From: an uncultured Pseudomonadota bacterium
Lineage (GTDB): Bacteria > Myxococcota_A > UBA796 > CAJQPC01
Length of the DNA stretch: 9,122 nucleotides
Assembly (NCBI GenBank): GCA_937915955.1
Contig: CALGIB010000662.1
Location: 1-9,122 of the forward strand
Reading direction: 5' to 3'
In this document: one piece after another, positions 5,374 to 9,122 of the stretch
Layout: each line of letters opens with the position of its first letter
Numbering within the stretch: the first letter of the stretch is position 1
Notes under the pieces: generated by a model
Databases searched by the model: none
Told to the model about the DNA's origin: nothing
The model's input: the letters and a program-made list of their open reading frames with translations, nothing else
Made by a program: the position numbers and the translations under genes

Positions 5374-7356
5374 TCAGAACAGGTCCGGTCCGACGTCGAA
5401 GTAGTCGTCGGAGAACTCCACCGGGTGCAGGAAGCCCGAGGGCGGGTACTCCGCCCAGGTCTCCTCGGCCTCGGCCGCCGTCAGGTCCTCGGCCCAGGTG
5501 TCCCACCAGTCGAAGATCTGTGCGTTGTACTCGGCCGCGCTCAGCATCACGTCCAGGTTGTTCTGGGGATCGTCGCTCAGGTAGGGCGCCAGGTCCGGCC
5601 CGACCAGCTCCTTGAAGATGGTCTTGCGGGCCTTCTTGGCCGTGGCGTCGTCCAACACCGAGACGTTCATCTCGCCCTCGTACTTGTAGCCGCGGTTGTT
5701 GAAGTTGCAGCTGCCGACGGACAGGTAGCGGTCGTCCACCAGGCGCAGCTTGCTGTGCAGGTTCAGAGGCAGGTCGTACCAGTACACGTCGTCCCAGACC
5801 CAGCCCTCCTCGGCCACCATGTCCGCGGTGCGGGTCTGTAGCACCAGGTAGCGGTCGCCGAACTCCTGGAAGAACTCGTCGGACAGATAGGTGTACTTCA
5901 GGCCCGGGTCCCACTCGCTCACGCTCATCGTCACCACGATCAGCACCAGCTCCGGCTCCTGTCGCATGCGCTCCGCGATGATGTCGTTCATCATGGGCGC
6001 GCGAAAGTACTGGTCCTCGATGAAGATGTACTCCTCCGCCTGCGCGAAGGCCTTGGCGTGGGTCTCCCAGATCGACTGCTCGGCCAGGGGCTCGGGCAGC
6101 GAGACGGTGACCTGGGTGGGGACACCCCCCTCGATCTCGTCCAGCACGCCCTCGACCTCGAACTTCGTGGCGTACTCTGCGTACAGAGCGCCCTCGGTCA
6201 TGCCCAGCTCCCAGCGCGCGCGCAGGTACTCCTCCACATCACCGGCCACCGGCCCCTCGATGCGCATCATGTAGTCCCGCCGCGGCGTGACGTCGGGCAG
6301 CTCCTCTCGGTTCAGCACGGCCTCGCGCTCGGCCGCGCTGGCCTCGAAGGTCATGCGCTTCTCGTTGAAGACTTCGTGGTCGCGGGTGTCCCAGTCCGCA
6401 GCCTTGGTGTTCATGCCCCCGACGTAGGCCACCTGACCGTCGATGACGGCGGCCTTCTGGTGGTAGCTGGCCGCGTCCACGTCCAGGCGTCGGGCCTGCA
6501 CCTCGTCCCAGGTCTTCCAGGTGCGATCCGGGTAGTTCGCCTGCACACGCTCGAGGAAGCTGTAGGTGGGAGCGATGGCGTCGTAGGTGCCGCTGGTGGG
6601 CACCTCGGTGGTGTTGCCCTGCAGGATCATCTCGAAGCCGTCACCCATCTTCGAGGCGTAGTCGCGCAGCGCAGAGTCTGTATTGAGATACTCGGCGTAG
6701 TCGCTGTTCTCACCCCAGAAGCGGTTCACGAGGATGCGACGCCAGACGTCCTGATCCTCGAGCACGGCCAGCGAGGTGTACTGCCCGCGCTGGCTCTCGC
6801 TCATGTTGTGATGACCGTTGGGGCGCACGAACTCGAAGTCGGACTCCCAGAACCAGGTGCTCCAGGTGATGCGGTCCCTGGCCCGGTTCAGGTCGGCATA
6901 GACGGACTCCCATGCCTCCTCGCCGTTGATGAGCAGCTCCACCTCGTTCCGGGTGGGCGGGGGACCATGGGCGGCGAACCACGCGTGGTCCATGCCCACG
7001 AAGACCGTACGGAGTGTGCAGGCGTCGCCGTCCACGTCGACGACGTCCTCGCTGCTGACGACGCGGCCGTGCTCGGGCTGGAAGACGCTGTAGTCGTCCA
7101 CGCCGTTCCAGCTGATCACGAAGCTGTCGTCCAGGTGGTCGGGGGCCGACAGCGTGACCGTCCAGCTCCTGGGCTCCTTGCGCAGCATGCTCCAGGCGCC
7201 CGGCTGCAGCTCGCCTCCGACCGTGGCGTCGACGGGGCGTGCCCAGACATCCAGCACGACGAGCTCGAGGTTCCCGTGCGGCGAACAGCTCTCGTAGGCG
7301 CGCCAGTCCTGGTTCCGACGAGAGCCTTCGCAGGCGAGGAGGGAGAGCAGCAGCAT
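5374..7356 (-). CDS. Phospholipase D superfamily lipoprotein with two HKD motifs
   Basis: A 660-residue predicted lipoprotein. The leader MLLLSLLAC puts the lipobox cysteine at residue 9, followed by Glu. Both catalytic HxKx4D motifs are complete: H299-Q-K301 to D306, followed by YVGGMN, and H534-S-K536 to D541, followed by SVGSCNFNNRG. The enzyme therefore should have a full phosphodiesterase site, cleaving or transferring phosphatidyl groups as PLD or cardiolipin synthase-like proteins do. Residues 26 to about 135 form an N-terminal region rich in beta-type residues that I do not recognise. The PLD core begins near NEVELLINGEEAWESVYADL (136-155). The C-terminal tail (about 605-660) is rich in Trp and acidic residues. 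The start is fixed by an in-frame TAG four codons upstream of the ATG. No strong Shine-Dalgarno is seen. It lies 35 nt after the cytochrome gene. Substrate, and whether it acts on self or foreign membranes, are unknown; a role on the cell surface is inferred from the lipobox. Confidence 0.88.
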   Translation of the reverse strand: MLLLSLLACEGSRRNQDWRAYESCSPHGNLELVVLDVWARPVDATVGGELQPGAWSMLRKEPRSWTVTLSAPDHLDDSFVISWNGVDDYSVFQPEHGRVVSSEDVVDVDGDACTLRTVFVGMDHAWFAAHGPPPTRNEVELLINGEEAWESVYADLNRARDRITWSTWFWESDFEFVRPNGHHNMSESQRGQYTSLAVLEDQDVWRRILVNRFWGENSDYAEYLNTDSALRDYASKMGDGFEMILQGNTTEVPTSGTYDAIAPTYSFLERVQANYPDRTWKTWDEVQARRLDVDAASYHQKAAVIDGQVAYVGGMNTKAADWDTRDHEVFNEKRMTFEASAAEREAVLNREELPDVTPRRDYMMRIEGPVAGDVEEYLRARWELGMTEGALYAEYATKFEVEGVLDEIEGGVPTQVTVSLPEPLAEQSIWETHAKAFAQAEEYIFIEDQYFRAPMMNDIIAERMRQEPELVLIVVTMSVSEWDPGLKYTYLSDEFFQEFGDRYLVLQTRTADMVAEEGWVWDDVYWYDLPLNLHSKLRLVDDRYLSVGSCNFNNRGYKYEGEMNVSVLDDATAKKARKTIFKELVGPDLAPYLSDDPQNNLDVMLSAAEYNAQIFDWWDTWAEDLTAAEAEETWAEYPPSGFLHPVEFSDDYFDVGPDLF

Positions 7357-7391
7357 GCCCAGGTTCTACCGCGAGCAGCGGCCCCCTGCCC

Positions 7392-8075
7392 TCACAAGTC
7401 CTTCTGGCCCTCGCCGGGGCCACCGCCGGTGAGCGCATGACACTGTGAGCAGGTCCCGAGCATGCGCCCATAGGACGCCGACCTGGCGTCCCGGTCCTGC
7501 CCCTCCCGCAGCATCGAGGCGGCCTCGTCGTGAACGCGGAGCTGCAGCTCGAGCACCATGGGGTCGCTGTGCTCGCTGCCGGGCGCGTAGAGCTGGGTCT
7601 CGCTCAGCAGCATGTAGCCGCGCTCCATGGCCTCGTCCGAGTCACCGACGAGGCCCTGCCAGAGCTGGTCGACGGCCCAGGCGTGACGCCTCATCACCTC
7701 CGCCTGAGGGGGCTCGGCGGACTCCGAGATCGGAAAGGCCACCCGCATCTGCTTGTGGCAGGCCCCGCAGGCCGCGGCGATCTCGCCCAGCCGCTCGGCG
7801 GCCTCGGGGATGGAGTCGGCGGCCTGGGCGCGCAGCAGCGCCGAGACCAGGGTGGGCTCGAAGGGGCGGGCCTCGCCCGGGAGCCCGGTCAAGGGCAGCC
7901 GCTCGGCCAGATCCGCGACCTGGTTCCGGAAGGCCCGCAGGTCTCCCCGCACGAGCGCGTCGCGGGCCCGCGAGACCTGGTCGTAGTGGGTCATCATGTC
8001 GGGCTTCAGGTCCGCGGGCGGGGGCTCGGCGGCGCGCACCGCGAGGCCGCAGGACAGGCTCAGGAGCGACAGCAT
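7392..8075 (-). CDS. Periplasmic di-haem cytochrome c, two c'/c556-like halves
   Basis: A 227-residue protein with two haem c attachment sites, C103-G-A-C106-H107 and C209-S-Q-C212-H213. Each ends a helical half that begins with a similar pattern: M27-M-T-H30 followed by RDALVRGDL, and M128-R-R-H131 followed by LWQGLVGDSDEA. This suggests an internal duplication of a four-helix unit like cytochrome c'/c556. The leader MLSLLSLSCGLAVRA ends in a plausible signal peptidase I site near residue 15. Cys9 is a poor lipobox because residue -3 is Ser. The start at 8075 was chosen for the AGGAGGT 4 nt upstream. A GTG at 8102 would add nine residues including two Arg, which would look more like a normal n-region, but has no visible Shine-Dalgarno. 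The protein likely carries electrons in the periplasm; its partners are not encoded here. The gene starts 28 nt after hrpB, with no obvious functional link. Confidence 0.87.
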   Translation of the reverse strand: MLSLLSLSCGLAVRAAEPPPADLKPDMMTHYDQVSRARDALVRGDLRAFRNQVADLAERLPLTGLPGEARPFEPTLVSALLRAQAADSIPEAAERLGEIAAACGACHKQMRVAFPISESAEPPQAEVMRRHAWAVDQLWQGLVGDSDEAMERGYMLLSETQLYAPGSEHSDPMVLELQLRVHDEAASMLREGQDRDARSASYGRMLGTCSQCHALTGGGPGEGQKDL

Positions 8076-8079
8076 CGAG

Positions 8080-8086
8080 ACCTCCT
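8080..8086 (-). promoter_or_regulatory. Strong ribosome binding site for the cytochrome c gene
   Basis: On the minus strand AGGAGGT stands 4 nt before the ATG at 8075. It is the best Shine-Dalgarno in the window and favours this start over the upstream GTG at 8102. Its strength suggests high expression or independence from hrpB translation. Confidence 0.75.
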
Positions 8087-8103
8087 GCCTGGATCGGAGC
8101 ACA

Positions 8104-9122
8104 TCAGCGCCGAGGTCGGTCCTGCGCGTCGTCAGCGGTGGGCCTCTCCGGCCAGGACCACTTGGGGTATCTGCCTCTCAGCTCCTTGCGAATGGCCGCG
8201 TAGCTGCCCGCCCAGAAGCTGCCGATGTCCGCGGTCAGCTGCTGGGGACGCTGGTTGGGCGCGAGCAGCTCGATCAGCACAGCCTGGCCTCCCACCCGCG
8301 GGTTCCGCGTCATGCCGAAGCACTGCTGGATGCGCGCCCTCAGCACGGCGGGGCGCCCCGGCTCGTAGCGCAGGCGGGCCTGAGAGCCCGAAGGAAGACG
8401 CCAGCTGACGGGGGCGTGCTCATCCAGCATCCGGCGGCCCGCTCCCAGGCGACCCAGCACCTCGTGCCGCAGGTCGACCTGACGCAGCTCCTTGAACGAG
8501 CGCCGCCCCAGGCACAGCTCGGGCAGCAGGGCCTCGCGGCTCAGCTCGGGCAGGCCCAGCTCCGGCATCGCCTGCCTCAGCCAGCTCAGCCGCTGCAGCA
8601 GCTCCGAGGTGTCCCGATCCAGGGGCAGCGCCTCGTCCAGCCGGGTCGAGGCCCCCTCGGCCAGGGCCACGGCGGCCTCCTGGGCAGGCACCTCGCAGGG
8701 CCGGCGGCTCAGGACCAGGCCGCGGTGGTGGCGCTCGAGAGAGCCGCGCACGCTGCCGGTGTCGGCCTCGAAGCCCGCGACCACCCGCTCCTCGATGGCC
8801 AGCGACTCAGGATCCAGCCGACTCGCGAGGCGGATCCTGTGCTCGGCCCGCTCCCCGCGCTCAGCCCCATCCAGGGCCACCGCCAGGATCCACTCGGCCC
8901 CCTGGGCCTGCGACTCGGGCGCCAGCCGAGCCCCCGCGCCGCCCACCAGCACATAGCGGTCCCCGCCGCGCCGAGCCGCGACCCGGTCGGGGAAGCCCCG
9001 CTGGAAGACCTCGACCACGCTCTGGCCGCCTCGGCCCTCGGGCCCCAAGCGGGCCGCCGTGCGCAGCAGCTGGTCGCGGACCTGGGCGAGGCGTCCGCCG
9101 CGGAGGGCCTCGATGCGGTCCA
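8104..9122 (-). CDS. hrpB: ATP-dependent RNA helicase HrpB, C-terminal part (5' end outside window)
   Basis: 338 residues are visible, and the frame is open to the right edge, so the DEAH helicase motor domains lie beyond the window. A TTG at 9048 is in frame, but coding runs on upstream of it. The diagnostic parts are FQRGFPDRVAARRGGDRYVL, matching the PDRIAxxR region after the helicase-associated domain, and the C-terminal GSFWAGSYAAIRKELRGRYPKWSWP, matching the HrpB C-terminal domain (SFWxxxYxxxxKELRGRYPKHxWPxDP as I know it). Between them lie typical HrpB segments such as WRLPSGSQARLRYE and GGQAVLIELLAPNQRPQQLT. HrpB is a DExH-box helicase of poorly known cellular role, about 800 residues in E. 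coli. It is the first visible gene of the minus-strand run and ends 28 nt before the cytochrome start. Confidence 0.93.
   Translation of the reverse strand, partial: DRIEALRGGRLAQVRDQLLRTAARLGPEGRGGQSVVEVFQRGFPDRVAARRGGDRYVLVGGAGARLAPESQAQGAEWILAVALDGAERGERAEHRIRLASRLDPESLAIEERVVAGFEADTGSVRGSLERHHRGLVLSRRPCEVPAQEAAVALAEGASTRLDEALPLDRDTSELLQRLSWLRQAMPELGLPELSREALLPELCLGRRSFKELRQVDLRHEVLGRLGAGRRMLDEHAPVSWRLPSGSQARLRYEPGRPAVLRARIQQCFGMTRNPRVGGQAVLIELLAPNQRPQQLTADIGSFWAGSYAAIRKELRGRYPKWSWPERPTADDAQDRPRR

Noticed and set aside
7369..7381. Hairpin CCGC-5 nt-GCGG between the cytochrome and PLD genes as a terminator
   Set aside because: The stem is only 4 bp and no T-run follows.
6058..7440. 460-codon plus-strand frame opposite the PLD gene
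   Set aside because: No domain, Val/Gly/His-rich reverse-complement shadow; the PLD frame has both HKD motifs.
8076..8102. Upstream GTG start of the cytochrome
   Set aside because: No Shine-Dalgarno before it, whereas AGGAGGT sits 4 nt before the ATG at 8075. Not fully excluded, because it would supply a basic n-region.

Overview
The window is very GC-rich, with almost every third codon position G or C, and nearly all of it codes. Eight genes fill it and the largest gap between two genes is 37 nt. Codon usage, an Asp/Ser-rich linker behind a lipobox, a duplicated di-haem cytochrome and many exported lipoproteins suggest a Myxococcota-type (former deltaproteobacterial) chromosome. That assignment is inferred from style; no marker gene proves it.

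Plus strand (1-3785) is one compact operon of three genes: the 3' part of a tandem-thioredoxin-fold DsbA/2-hydroxychromene-2-carboxylate-isomerase-like protein; a lipoprotein esterase with an acidic repeat linker, a CBM48-like E-set domain and an alpha/beta-hydrolase domain; and a lipoprotein amidohydrolase of the YtcJ type. The first two overlap by ATGA. The last two lie in the same frame, separated only by one TAG and one codon.

Minus strand (9122-3791) is a second run of five genes, read right to left: the C-terminal part of helicase HrpB; a di-haem c-type cytochrome built from two similar halves; a 660-residue lipoprotein of the phospholipase D superfamily with two HKD motifs; a stand-alone acyltransferase domain of the 2-oxoacid dehydrogenase E2 type; and a small exported L,D-transpeptidase-like (YkuD) protein. 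The gaps are 28, 35, 37 and 19 nt, so cotranscription is likely. The two operons converge with 5 nt between their stop codons.

Five of the eight products appear to be exported, and three are lipoprotein hydrolases. Together they look like cell-envelope or surface hydrolysis and maintenance functions, but no single pathway joins them. No phage, IS, CRISPR, tRNA or rRNA signal was seen. No promoter or terminator could be supported; the promoters of both operons probably lie outside the window. The most unusual feature is the extreme shortness of the lipoprotein leaders, with the lipobox cysteine at residue 8, 9 or 10 and no basic residue before it. In two genes an upstream in-frame stop leaves no room for a normal leader. 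I do not see a clearly new multi-gene system here.
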